Below the pieces are notes generated by a model. It had not been told where the DNA came from. It ran no database searches and saw only the letters and a list, made by a program, of their open reading frames with translations. The translations under genes were made by a program, and so were the position numbers. From Rudaea sp. 3F27F6 (GTDB lineage: Bacteria; Pseudomonadota; Gammaproteobacteria; Xanthomonadales; Rhodanobacteraceae), in assembly GCF_005503555.1 (NCBI RefSeq), contig NZ_SCNG01000009.1, positions 62,001 through 126,000 on the forward strand: 64,000 bases of DNA. The letters run 5' to 3'. Each line of letters begins with the position of its first letter. The stretch's first letter is position 1. Positions 8,859-18,500 of this stretch are shown piece by piece.

Positions 8859-10452
8859 TCGTGCCTCCGACTACTTGCAGTTTGCCCCTGAGGACTAACG
8901 TAATTAGGTGCACCGCGACCAGGTGGATATCTTCAATAAACTGGTAGTTGGAACTGGGTACGTGCAATGCGAGGTCGACAACCTTCTTCGCCTCACCGCC
9001 GTCGAACCCTACCAACGCGATGGTAAAAGCGCCTTGCGTCTTGGCGTATTCCAATGCCTTCACTACATTTCGGGAATTTCCGCTTCCCGTAATTCCGATG
9101 ACAACGTCGCCCGGGTCGAGCGAATGATGCAACTGCCCGCAAAACGCGTCTTCGAAGGAGACGTCGTTCGACCAAGCCGTCATCGCAGGGACGTTGTCCG
9201 ACAGACACATCGTTCTGATCGGGCGCTTGCCGGCGACCATGGCTGTCTTTGAAAAATCACAGCTCGCGTGCGAGGCCGTCGCAGCGCTCCCACCGTTTCC
9301 CATGAAGAATATTTTTTTGCGGTTGCGATGAGCCGCGTAAACCTCGTCTGCGATTCGGTCGATCGCGGCGTGGTCCAGCCGTCGGCTGATGGTCTCGAGC
9401 CCGAGCAGGTAACCCTCCGGTCGTAGTGGTGCGCTCGTCTGGCTTTCTTGGTTCATGAGGGTTTGCACACCTCGACGCTCGAATTGAAATTTCAACTCCT
9501 GGTGTATACCAAGCTCGGCGAGCGAACGTCGCACGTCGGTCTGAGCGTCCCGTTCTGCGTAAAGAAGAAGAAAGCCACCGCCACCTGCGCCAGCTACTTT
9601 TCCGCCCAGTGCTCCGGCGGCGCGGGCTGCCGCGTACCAACGATCGATGTCGGGATTGGAAATGCTGGCTGCGAGGCTTCTCTTCCAGTTCCAACTAACG
9701 TCCAGCAATTCGGCGAATTGCCGAAGCTCCCCGGCCAGCAGCGCATCGCGCATGGCGTACGCGGTTTCCTTCTGCCGATGCATCAATTCCACCGACGCGC
9801 TATCGCGAGAAAGCACGGACTGTCGCACTTCGGCGAGGATGGGCGTGGAATTGCGCTGGCGGTTCAAGAAGAAGAGCATGCAGCTCGCCTCGAGCTCGCG
9901 CAGCACGGATTCCGACAACGACACCGGGGTGACGCGCGTACCGTCGGCGGAGAATTCCATGAAGTTGAGTCCGCCGAACGCGCTCGCGTACTGATCCTGA
10001 AGGCCGATGGGACGGCCAAGCAGATCCATCTCGACCAGGGTCGCCTCCTCGGCGATCTCGGCGGGCGAGGCCGCCTGAGCGCGGTACTCGCGGAGCAGGT
10101 TGATCATGTTTACAGTCACAGCGCCGGACAGTCCCAGACCCGAGCCCGTGGGAACGTCTGACCTGAGCGACAACGAAAGCCCGTTGGACGCTTTGTAGCG
10201 CTGGAGCACCGTCTTTGGTATGTCGAGCACGTGCGCGGTCTGCGCGACGTTGTGCGCGTCATAGCAATAATCGAGTTTGTAGTCCGCCGAATGAATGTCG
10301 ATCGACGGCCGGTCGGAACCGGACAGCACAGCGTAGGTGTACTTGGCGATGGTGGCGTTGAGCACGGCGCCGCCGTGCTCTCGAAAGTACGCAGGCAGGT
10401 CGGTGCCGCCTCCGCCGAAACTGACGCGCACGGGTGCTTTGGAGATGATCAT
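8845..10452 (-). CDS. Fused heptose-7-phosphate kinase (HddA-like) and sedoheptulose-7-phosphate isomerase (GmhA-like)
   Basis: Residues 1 to about 330 are a GHMP kinase: MIISKAPVRVSFGGGGTDLP at the start, the ATP loop DVPTGSGLGLSGAVTVN, and the C-terminal KVAGAGGGGFLLLY. From about residue 340 a SIS domain begins, with FFMGNGGSAATASHASCDFSK and VIGITGSGNSRNVVKAL. Together they match HddA (phosphorylation at C1) and GmhA (sedoheptulose-7-P to heptose-7-P), the early steps of GDP-D-glycero-alpha-D-manno-heptose synthesis; these are usually separate proteins. The ATG at 10452 overlaps the previous stop as ATGA, and it begins exactly at the kinase family start. GmhB phosphatase is not seen in the window. 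Confidence 0.88.
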   Translation of the reverse strand: MIISKAPVRVSFGGGGTDLPAYFREHGGAVLNATIAKYTYAVLSGSDRPSIDIHSADYKLDYCYDAHNVAQTAHVLDIPKTVLQRYKASNGLSLSLRSDVPTGSGLGLSGAVTVNMINLLREYRAQAASPAEIAEEATLVEMDLLGRPIGLQDQYASAFGGLNFMEFSADGTRVTPVSLSESVLRELEASCMLFFLNRQRNSTPILAEVRQSVLSRDSASVELMHRQKETAYAMRDALLAGELRQFAELLDVSWNWKRSLAASISNPDIDRWYAAARAAGALGGKVAGAGGGGFLLLYAERDAQTDVRRSLAELGIHQELKFQFERRGVQTLMNQESQTSAPLRPEGYLLGLETISRRLDHAAIDRIADEVYAAHRNRKKIFFMGNGGSAATASHASCDFSKTAMVAGKRPIRTMCLSDNVPAMTAWSNDVSFEDAFCGQLHHSLDPGDVVIGITGSGNSRNVVKALEYAKTQGAFTIALVGFDGGEAKKVVDLALHVPSSNYQFIEDIHLVAVHLITLVLRGKLQVVGGTNEQH

Positions 10453-11180
10453 GGCTGCCAAGTACCTTGCGCGGCGAGGGTCTGCGCGATGCGGTATTTC
10501 TCGGGAATTCCCACATCGACCATGGCTGAGCGGACGCGATAGGCATGCAGATGTTTTCCCGCGCTCAACATCTGCGGGAAGACGTCGCGGCCAAAATCCG
10601 CCGGGCGGTGTGACGGAACAAACCGGAGCACCTCGGGCTCGAGGGCATAGACGCCGCTGTTCACCCAAGGCGATCCGCAATCCTCTCTCTGCGGCTTTTC
10701 CACGAAGCCTTCAATCTTGCCGTTACGGCCGATTTCGGTGACCCCGCAGTTCCACGGGTCGGGCACACGGTAAACACCCAGCGTGGCGGTTGCTCTTCGA
10801 GCGTAGTGCGCTTTCAAGAAGCGGCGATAATTGAGTCGGTGGAGCACGTCGCCGTAGACAACGAGGAAGGTCGACTTGAGCTCCCGTCGCATCGGCGAGA
10901 GCGCTCCCGCCGTTCCGCGCAAATGCTTTTCGTGCCAATACCGAATCCGGATGCCCCAGTCACGGCCGTTGCCGAAGTGATTCATGATCACCTCTGAACG
11001 GTCGTGAAGATTGATCCAAGCGTCGCGGACTCCACAGCGCTTAAGCTGCCGGAGTTGGTAATGCAGCAACGGATAACCGCAAACGTCGACCATCGCTTTT
11101 GGCCCATCGTTGACGCCCTTCAGGCGAGTGCCCAATCCCGCGCACAGCACTACCGCGATCGTGGGCGTCTCGTGGCTCAT
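10449..11180 (-). CDS. Sugar-1-phosphate nucleotidyltransferase (HddC-like)
   Basis: The 243-residue protein has the nucleotidyltransferase signature VVLCAGLGTRLKGVNDGPKAMVDVCGYPLL, the FLVVYGDVLHRL metal/nucleotide loop, and EGFVEKP. By context it should activate heptose-1-phosphate (GDP donor in the classical pathway), although the fold alone does not fix the nucleotide or sugar. The ATG at 11180 overlaps the glycosyltransferase stop as ATGA and gives the family N-terminus; the longer frame upstream to 11435 is a shadow of the glycosyltransferase. Its own stop overlaps the next ATG. Confidence 0.88.
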   Translation of the reverse strand: MSHETPTIAVVLCAGLGTRLKGVNDGPKAMVDVCGYPLLHYQLRQLKRCGVRDAWINLHDRSEVIMNHFGNGRDWGIRIRYWHEKHLRGTAGALSPMRRELKSTFLVVYGDVLHRLNYRRFLKAHYARRATATLGVYRVPDPWNCGVTEIGRNGKIEGFVEKPQREDCGSPWVNSGVYALEPEVLRFVPSHRPADFGRDVFPQMLSAGKHLHAYRVRSAMVDVGIPEKYRIAQTLAAQGTWQP

Positions 11181-12766
11181 TGTTGGTGCTGCCTGTCCAC
11201 GGACAGGGTGCTGCCCGCCCGGCGGTACGGCATCTCTTTGGAGGTGAAGTAGGTCGTCGGAATGGAGAGCGCGAACGCAAGCACGATCGGGCTGCTCCAG
11301 ACGAGTTTGGAGAACTCTCCGTGCGCCAGCAGCCAGCCAATCCAACACAACCCGACGACCGTGCCGGGCCACAAAGCGCCGGCAGCCTGCCGCCACGACA
11401 CGCCCTTCCGCGGATTCTTGAGCATCGCATCCCACAGATTCCAGCCTTGGCGATTGGTCATCACCAGAACCAGATCCACCATGACGTAGAGAATGTTGTT
11501 TCCCGCGACCAATGTTGAGACGACGATTTCCTTAAAGATTTCCTTGACGTCATTCCAACATCGCGCAATGACGAGACGATGCGCCAGAATGATGGCAATT
11601 ACCCCAAAGCCCAACAGGAGCTGCGTTATCAGGGCGCGACCCGCGAGGGAGTAACCGCCGAGGTCGGTGAATGTGATGACGTTGAACAGCACGAACAGCC
11701 CGATGCACGAGATATATGCATGCAGATTCAAATAGACGAGGAATCGCGTTCTGAGCGGAATGCCGCGCTCGAATAGGAGAAAGAATGTTTCGAGATCGCC
11801 CTTCATCCAGCGGATGTTGCGACGCCGCTCTTCGACATAGTTCGAGGGGCTTTCCTCGTAGGCGATGATGTCCTGGCAGAACACGGTGCGATATCCGCGC
11901 CGACGTAGGTAGACGGTATCCCAGATATCGTGGCTCAGCACATCCGAAGGGATGTTGAGGTGCTTCATCACGGAGCACACGCCCAAATAGTTGTGCCCGA
12001 AGGACAGCACTTCGCCGAATACGACCTGCCTGACCTTCAGGTACAGCTCCATCAGTATGGCGACGGCGTTGCGATTGTTGTCCGCGAAGTAGGTGCACGC
12101 GCTGCCTACCTGGGTGTTCGCCTGGAAGCAGCCGATGTCTTGGTTGTCCGGATGCTCCGCCTTGCGCAGCAGCCGAAGCAGGGTGTTTTTGGGCACCATC
12201 GTGTCGGCGTCGCAGGCGAAGAAATACTTGTACTCGCCTTCGTACTTCTCCAGCCACAGCTCCATCATTTCGCGTTTCTTGTTCGCGGGATTCTCGCTGT
12301 GCATCCAGTGCACGCGCCGGTCACCAAAGATCGCGCGCAGGCGGCTGAGTACGTCTTGCTCGTACCTGATGTAGCGCTCCGGCGCTTCGCCGCTCACGAT
12401 CCACAGATGAACGTTCGGCAGAAAATTGTTTCGGTACGAATATTCCAGACGTTCGAAGAGACCCGTCGACTCCTTGCGGACGAAAAAGATGATCGCCGTC
12501 TTCGGGATCCTAGCCAGGGGTTGCTCGGCGAAGACGACGCCGTCCCGCAGAAAGCAGTAATACACGCCGTGCCACAACATCCAAGCATTGTTGAAGAGCA
12601 GGGGTAGCAGGCAAAGCCAGAGCAACACGTGTGCGACGCTGCCACCGGTGACACGCCACGAGAAGTAGCCGAACATGCCGGTGGCCACTGCGGCGCACGC
12701 GACCATGAGTCCGACGAAGAAAGAAGGTCGCAGGTACCAAGGATGTGTTTGGCTGGATTTCATCAT
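11177..12766 (-). CDS. OpgH/MdoH-like family 2 glucosyltransferase
   Basis: A 529-residue processive GT2 with two N-terminal membrane segments, a cytosolic catalytic domain and about four C-terminal membrane segments. The UDP-sugar site DAD (CDADTMVP, residues 186-188), the SHD motif (SHDIWDT, near 278) and the RNIRW end motif (near 316-320) are in order. SHD plus an R-rich RxxRW fits OpgH/MdoH, which builds the beta-1,2-glucan backbone of osmoregulated periplasmic glucans, better than cellulose synthase. It is shorter than enteric OpgH (about 850 residues), lacking the long N-terminal region. The divergent opgD supports the assignment. The ATG at 12766 overlaps the upstream stop. Confidence 0.85.
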   Translation of the reverse strand: MMKSSQTHPWYLRPSFFVGLMVACAAVATGMFGYFSWRVTGGSVAHVLLWLCLLPLLFNNAWMLWHGVYYCFLRDGVVFAEQPLARIPKTAIIFFVRKESTGLFERLEYSYRNNFLPNVHLWIVSGEAPERYIRYEQDVLSRLRAIFGDRRVHWMHSENPANKKREMMELWLEKYEGEYKYFFACDADTMVPKNTLLRLLRKAEHPDNQDIGCFQANTQVGSACTYFADNNRNAVAILMELYLKVRQVVFGEVLSFGHNYLGVCSVMKHLNIPSDVLSHDIWDTVYLRRRGYRTVFCQDIIAYEESPSNYVEERRRNIRWMKGDLETFFLLFERGIPLRTRFLVYLNLHAYISCIGLFVLFNVITFTDLGGYSLAGRALITQLLLGFGVIAIILAHRLVIARCWNDVKEIFKEIVVSTLVAGNNILYVMVDLVLVMTNRQGWNLWDAMLKNPRKGVSWRQAAGALWPGTVVGLCWIGWLLAHGEFSKLVWSSPIVLAFALSIPTTYFTSKEMPYRRAGSTLSVDRQHQQ

Positions 12767-13476
12767 CCCGCCAGCGTTCGCACGATCCATTGGCCGATCT
12801 GGAATCGTCCGTAGTAGATCTGCATGTTCGCGTCCGTGCCGTAAACATTTTCGGGCGGCTGCTCGTCGAGCCGGATGCGCACATGCACGCGGCCTGCATT
12901 TACCGGCGCAGTCTGGGCGGCATCTGAGGACTGTACGATCCGTGAGCCATCGGCAAGCTCAGTCGCAGGCATTCCGCCCACACCTTCGACAGTCCCTTTG
13001 AAAGCACGGCCCTGCAACGCGCCGAAGTGCACAGTCGCCGGCATGCCAGGCTTGACGCCAATCGCCTGACTTTCATCGACGGCCAGCAGTATCACTGACG
13101 CTGCGCCGGGCGATGGCGCATTAATGGCGGCGCTGCGCGAAGGGAGTACTTTCCCCAATCCTGAGACGAATAGCGGGAAGGGGGCGAAAATGAGAGCCAC
13201 TACCGCCGCCACGGCGGCGAGTGTCACCCACTTGTGCCAAACCGTGTGGGTTCGCTGACCGAATTCCATTTCCTCCACCGGCTCGTCGATCGTCTCGACA
13301 ATGTCAGGGAGGTCGTGGCCATCCACGGTGATTTCGGCACTCTGGATCAGGAGCTTCCGGAATTCCTCCTGGAGTCGTGCCATCTGCTTTTCGCGAGCGG
13401 CGATCAAGCAGGCGGCCTTCCGCAACCGTATCGTTGCCCCGACCCCGTCGCCCTCGATCGTTTGCATCCTGGTCAT
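12763..13476 (-). CDS. Short HlyD/Alg44-like periplasmic adaptor with N-terminal cytoplasmic domain
   Basis: Residues 1-80 are cytoplasmic and partly helical, 84-106 form one membrane segment (VTLAAVAAVVALIFAPFPLFV), and 110-237 are a reduced lipoyl/beta-barrel part with VLPSRSAAINAPSPGAASVILLAVDESQAIGVKPGMPATVHF. The layout resembles Alg44, the partner of the alginate synthase Alg8, except that I see no PilZ RxxxR motif. Placed first in the operon and overlapping the GT2 gene by 4 nt, it probably couples synthase to periplasmic passage of the glucan. A 17-bp palindrome overlaps its start codon. Confidence 0.6.
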   Translation of the reverse strand: MTRMQTIEGDGVGATIRLRKAACLIAAREKQMARLQEEFRKLLIQSAEITVDGHDLPDIVETIDEPVEEMEFGQRTHTVWHKWVTLAAVAAVVALIFAPFPLFVSGLGKVLPSRSAAINAPSPGAASVILLAVDESQAIGVKPGMPATVHFGALQGRAFKGTVEGVGGMPATELADGSRIVQSSDAAQTAPVNAGRVHVRIRLDEQPPENVYGTDANMQIYYGRFQIGQWIVRTLAG

Positions 13477-13491
13477 TGATGAATCATCAAT
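13475..13491. promoter_or_regulatory. 17-bp palindrome over the first start codon of the glucan operon
   Basis: ATTGATGAATCATCAAT is a perfect inverted repeat around one central base, and it includes part of the initiation codon of the adaptor gene at 13476. It could be an operator or a translation-blocking hairpin. No clear ribosome binding site precedes that start. Confidence 0.4.
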
Positions 13492-13968
13492 TTCATTGGG
13501 TAGCAGTACTCATCGATGGAAAGTTCAATGAGGGCGTCTCCTATGCGGATAACGGGTTGATTGGTCTACCAAGGGGACTTTAGCTTCGATCCGGACCCAT
13601 CCAATTCAAATAAGAAGCAGCATCCTTGCCAAGTTGCCGCACATGCGAAAATGACCGAATGGAAACGGTTACATGATTTCTTATCAATTACTTTTTACTC
13701 CAACACTGCTACAGTTTTCAATACCATTCGGATGACCAATTGCCTCAAATTTAAAAAATGTGATTCAGTGCGCGCTCCTCGCTTCAAGATCAGGACGTCG
13801 AGAATGTCACCATTCGCAGCGAACGAATGACTTTTTCGATGGAACGCAACAAGGGTATCGTTCGACCAGAATGATTGATTCCTCAATTGGATGGACGCTC
13901 GGCATGTACATTCCAAACCAGTGCGCGACGTTTCTAAAGTGGCCCGCACGCCATTGTCGCTATCCCCT
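13477..13968. other. Divergent intergenic region between the glucan operon and opgD
   Basis: About 490 bp of lower-GC DNA separate the two divergent units, so both promoters should lie here. I see no convincing coding frame. Position 13660-13673 holds TGGAAACGGTTACA, a near-palindromic LacI/GalR-like site that recurs at 22111 in front of the microcin-like precursor. The stretch 13680-13760 is A/T-rich. Confidence 0.55.
13660..13673. promoter_or_regulatory. Possible LacI-type operator (copy 1)
   Basis: TGGAAACGGTTACA pairs at 5 of 7 symmetric positions around a central CG, as LacI/GalR operators do. The 13-mer AAACGGTTACATG is shared exactly with 22113-22126. No LacI-family gene is in the window. 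Confidence 0.35.
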
Positions 13969-15588
13969 ATGATCCAGCGCAGGAGAGCCATTCTCGCTAT
14001 TGCGGCCGCGTTGGCGTTTGCTAAAACACCTCGCGCCGCTGCGCGCGGGCAGGGGAGATCAGGCGCCGCAGCACCGACACCGCCCATCGATCCTCTTGGG
14101 GCGCTACATACGCGCGATGCGCAGCCCTACTCTTATTATGAGGGGCTCGTGGAAACCGCTCGGAAGTTAGCCGCGGCAGACTACGTACCACCTCCCGTCT
14201 TGCCGGGCGACGTTATGGAGCGCATCGGTTACGAGGAGCATTCGAGGATCCGGTATAAGTCCGACAAAGCGCTTTTTCTGAACGGGCCTGGCGCATACCC
14301 GATCACGTTCTTTCATGTCGGACACTTTTTCCGCGTGCCGGTGCGCATGTTTGTCGCGCAAGGCGGGCAGGCGCGCGAGATTGTCTTTGATCGCGCGAAC
14401 TTCGACATGCGAGCCGATAGCCCGGCGCATGAACTACCTGCGGACGTAGGTTTTGCTGGCTTCCACGTTCAGGCAAGCCGTCTCGCCGGGAAGGGCAAAC
14501 TCAACTGGCGAGACGAGGATTGGGCCGCATTCCTGGGCGCGTCGTACTTCCGCGCCATGAGCGGTGAGTTGTCCCAGTACGGCACCTCGGCCCGCGGAGT
14601 CGCGGTGAACACGGCCGTGACTGGTCGCAGCGAGGAGTTTCCAGTATTCACGCGCTTTTACTTCGAGGTGCCGGCGCGCGACGACGACGAGTTGACAATC
14701 TGCGCGCTGCTCGAAGGACCGAGCATCGCAGGTGCGTACCGTTTTCGGTTGCGACGCGAACGCGCGGTGCACATGGAAGTCGAGGCCGCGCTGTTCCTGC
14801 GCAAGGATGTCGAGCGTCTCGGTTTGGCGCCACTCACGTCGATGTATTGGTACTCGGAGACGATCAAGTCCACGGCGGTCGACTGGCGTCCCGAGGTGCA
14901 CGACTCCGATGGGTTGAGTATGTGGAACGGGCGAGGCGAGCGCATCTGGCGTCCACTGATCAATCCGCCGCATACCACGGCCTCGGCGTTTCTCGATAAG
15001 AATCCCAAGGGCTACGGGTTGCTTCAACGCGACCGCAATTTCGACCACTACCTTGATGGGGTGTTTTACGAGCGCAGGCCCAGCGTTTGGGTCGAACCGA
15101 TCGGCAGTTGGGGCCCGGGCGCAGTACAACTCATCGAGCTTCCGACCGACGTAGAGAGCAACGACAACATCGTGGCCATGTGGGTACCTCAAGAGCCGGC
15201 CCGCGCCGGCGCGAGCTATCGCTTGCACTACCGCTTGCTTTGGACTTCTGAGGAGCCTGCCCCAATGCTCGCTCCCTGTGTCTCTACTCGCCTGGGTCGG
15301 GGCGGCAAGTTTGGCCAGGAGGACTCGACCAGAGTCGTCGTCGAATTCCTCGGCGGTCCGCTCGCCAGCTTGAGCCAAAAATCGCCACCACTCGAGGACT
15401 CGATCTGGATTTCGCGTGGCCAGATCAGTTATCACGAAGTCGAGGCGGTCCCCGACGGCGCCCCCGGCCACTGGCGAATTTATTTCGACATCGTTGCGGG
15501 TCCCGGCGCGCCGATCGACATGCGCGTTTGCCTGCGCTCCGGCGAAAAACAACTTACCGAGACTTGGCTCTATACGCTCAATCTCTGA
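13969..15588 (+). CDS. opgD: Glucans biosynthesis protein OpgD/OpgG (Tat-exported)
   Basis: The 539-residue protein starts MIQRRRAILAIAAALAFA, a twin-arginine-type signal as in OpgD rather than the Sec signal of OpgG. The mature part shows family blocks RYKSDKALF, GAYPITFFHVG, ASYFRAMS, GTSARGVAVNTA, YWYSETIK, DWRPEVHDSDGLSMWNG, RDRNFDHYLDG and YERRPSVWVEP. OpgD/G shape osmoregulated periplasmic glucans after synthesis by OpgH; recent work on relatives shows beta-1,2-glucanase activity. The ATG at 13969 places the Tat motif at the N-terminus; the upstream in-frame ATG at 13891 would bury it. Its last 11 bases overlap the convergent RND gene. Confidence 0.92.
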   Translation: MIQRRRAILAIAAALAFAKTPRAAARGQGRSGAAAPTPPIDPLGALHTRDAQPYSYYEGLVETARKLAAADYVPPPVLPGDVMERIGYEEHSRIRYKSDKALFLNGPGAYPITFFHVGHFFRVPVRMFVAQGGQAREIVFDRANFDMRADSPAHELPADVGFAGFHVQASRLAGKGKLNWRDEDWAAFLGASYFRAMSGELSQYGTSARGVAVNTAVTGRSEEFPVFTRFYFEVPARDDDELTICALLEGPSIAGAYRFRLRRERAVHMEVEAALFLRKDVERLGLAPLTSMYWYSETIKSTAVDWRPEVHDSDGLSMWNGRGERIWRPLINPPHTTASAFLDKNPKGYGLLQRDRNFDHYLDGVFYERRPSVWVEPIGSWGPGAVQLIELPTDVESNDNIVAMWVPQEPARAGASYRLHYRLLWTSEEPAPMLAPCVSTRLGRGGKFGQEDSTRVVVEFLGGPLASLSQKSPPLEDSIWISRGQISYHEVEAVPDGAPGHWRIYFDIVAGPGAPIDMRVCLRSGEKQLTETWLYTLNL

Positions 15589-18500
15589 TCCCTCCGATCC
15601 CCTCCGGTGCAGTCTGCGAGCGTAGTTGAGGCAGGCGGCTCGCCCGTGCGTCGGCAAGCACGCACTTACTCCACCGGCTCATGTCGTCGAGCAGCGAGTA
15701 GATCGTTGGCAGCACGAGAAGACTCACCAGCGTGGAAAACACCAAGCCGCCGACGATCGCGCGCGCCATGGGGTAGTACTGAGGGCCGTCGCCGCCCAGA
15801 CTCGCGCCCTCGAAACACAGCGGCACCATGCCAAGAATCGCCGTTCCCATTGTCATGAGAATCGGCCGCAGGCGATCTTTGGCACCTTGGACCAGCGCAT
15901 CGCGGCGTACCAGACCGTTGTGGCGCAGGTGGTTGATGTGCACGATCATGACGATGCCGTTGTTGACGACGACGCCCATCAGAATCAGCACACCGATGAA
16001 TGACATGAACGTGAAAACGGTGCCCGTGATCCAGAAGAACCAGTAGATGCCGAGAACGGAGAACACGAACGTCGTGAGGATCGCAGCCGGATAGATGAGC
16101 GACTCGAACATCGCGCACATCACCACGTAGACCAGCACGAGCGCCACGAGCACGTTGAACAGCATCGTGCGCGTACCCTCTTCGCTGAGATCGAAACTTT
16201 CGCCGAAATTCCAGCGATACCCCGCAGGCAGCGTTATCCCGCTCATCGCGCGTTCGATGTCACGGCGCGCGTCGTCGCTGGTCTTGCCGTCGGCACGGTT
16301 GGCGACTATGCCGAGAGACGTCTGCCGGTTGATGCGCTCGATCGCGGCAGGCGCCTGTACCGCCTGAGCCTGGACCATCGCCATCAGGGGGACTTCCACA
16401 CCCTCGGCATTGCGCACCTTGAAGCCGGCGAGGTCGGCGAGGCTGCGCGTGTCGGTCTGTGCAAACCGCAGCCACACCGGCACTTGCGCATCGCTGCCGT
16501 GAAAATCTTTGAGTTGCTGACCGCGCAGCGCGATCGCGATATGGCGCGCTATGTCGTTCGCGGAGAACCCATAGGTCTTGGCTCTTTCGCGGTCCACATG
16601 AATGGCGATCTCCTGATTGCTGCTGCCTGTCGAAGTGCGAACGTCGCGAAGGCTCGGCTGTTGCTGCAGGACCTGCACGACGTTGCGCGCGAGATCCTCC
16701 AGCGCCACGCGCGAATCGCCTATCAGCGCGATGCCCATCGAGTTTCCGCCGTCGCTGCGGCCGTTGTCGCCGCTGAAGAGAACCTCGCCGATCGCGAGCT
16801 TCGGCATGCCGTCGCGGATGGCTTGCTGAATTTTCTTGATGTCGAGTTTCTCGCCGCGCCCGGTGTCGAGATAAATATCGGTGCTTGCCTGTCCTGCTTC
16901 ATTGAAGGACGTGTACATGTTGCGGATGTGAAAAGCATCGCGGTGCGCAGACAGGTAGCTTTCCACCTGCGCGATACCGCGGTTCATTTCGTCCAGCGTA
17001 TAGAAGCCGTTGAAGCGGTAGTAAAAGTGCAGCATCGACGGTTCGCTGTCGCCGTTCATGTCGACCTTGGTGGCGCCGATGGGTATCGCACTTGCGACCA
17101 TCAACAACAGCAGGCCGAGCATCGTCCAACGACGGTGGCTCAGCGTCCAGCCAACCCATCGGCCGTAGCGCACGAGCATACGGGCAACCAGGCCGTTGCG
17201 ACCGATGAATTTGGGCGGCGGCAGCTTGGCCGATAGCATGGGCACGAGGCTGATCGCGACCAGCCATGACGACAGATGCGCAATCGCCATCGATACCGCG
17301 ATCTGGAAAAGCTGCACCTTGAACTGGTTGGGCTCGCCGAATACGAGCGGCAGGAATACGATCACGCTGCACAGGGTGCCGGCCGCGATTGCGATACCGA
17401 CGATCTGCGTGCCCTGCACCGCGCAATACCAAGGCCGATCGGGATAGCGCTCGCGGAAATGATAGATGCTTTCCACCACCACCACGGCGTTGTCGACCAG
17501 CATGCCGACCGCGAGCAGAAGGCCCATCATCGACAGAAGATTGAGCGTGATGCCGAACATCTGCATGCAGCCCAGCGTGATGATGAAGCAGATCGGAATC
17601 GACAGCGATACCATCATCGTCGAAGGCCAGTCGCGCAGGAAAAAGAACAGCACGAAGATCGACAGGAGCGTGCCCTCAAAACCGGCCTGGCCGAGCTGAC
17701 GCAGGCTTTCGGTGATCGACTTTCCCGCGTCCCACAAGGTGACGACGCGGATGCCGTGCATATCGCTCGACGCCGTGATGCTATTGAGTTCGGCGAGCGC
17801 TGCACGGCTGACGTCGACGATGTTCGCCGCCCGCTCTTTCTGCAGCACGAGCACGATGCTGGGGTGTTCGTCGAGGAGCAACCGATAATCGGCGCGCGCA
17901 GGGCGCAGTCCGACGTCGGCCACGTCGCCCAGGCGCACGCCGCTGGCGTCGAGCACCAGGCGGCGGATCTCGTCGACGCTTTGCCATTCGCCGACCGGTC
18001 GCACCTGCAGGCGCTGACCGCGGTCGCTGATCAACCCCGCGGTTGCCGAGAAATTGGCGGCGGACAACTTCTGGTAAAGATCGGTCAGGCTCACACCGGT
18101 TGCGTTGAGACGATCGGACGACACCGCGATCTGCACTTCGCGCGGCAATGCGCCGAGCAGTTCGACTTTGGCGATACCCGGCACACGTTCCAACGGCTTG
18201 CGCAGGCGACTGTCGAGAAGTTCATAGGCGTACGTCAGGTCGCGGTCACTCGACACGGCGAGGACGAGCACGGGCGTCGCACCCGTCGAGTATTTCTGCA
18301 CGTAGAAGCGCGGCAGGTCGTTAGGGAGGTCCTTGCGGATCGCATCGATCTTGCCGAGCGCTTCGATCGCCTTGAGCGACGTGTCCTGGCCGAATTTTAG
18401 GCCCAATGAAATCTGCGAACTGTCGGCGCTGGACAGCGAACTGATGCGCTGAACACCGGTAAGCGTAGCCAGTGCATCCTCGACCGGACGCGTGATCGTG

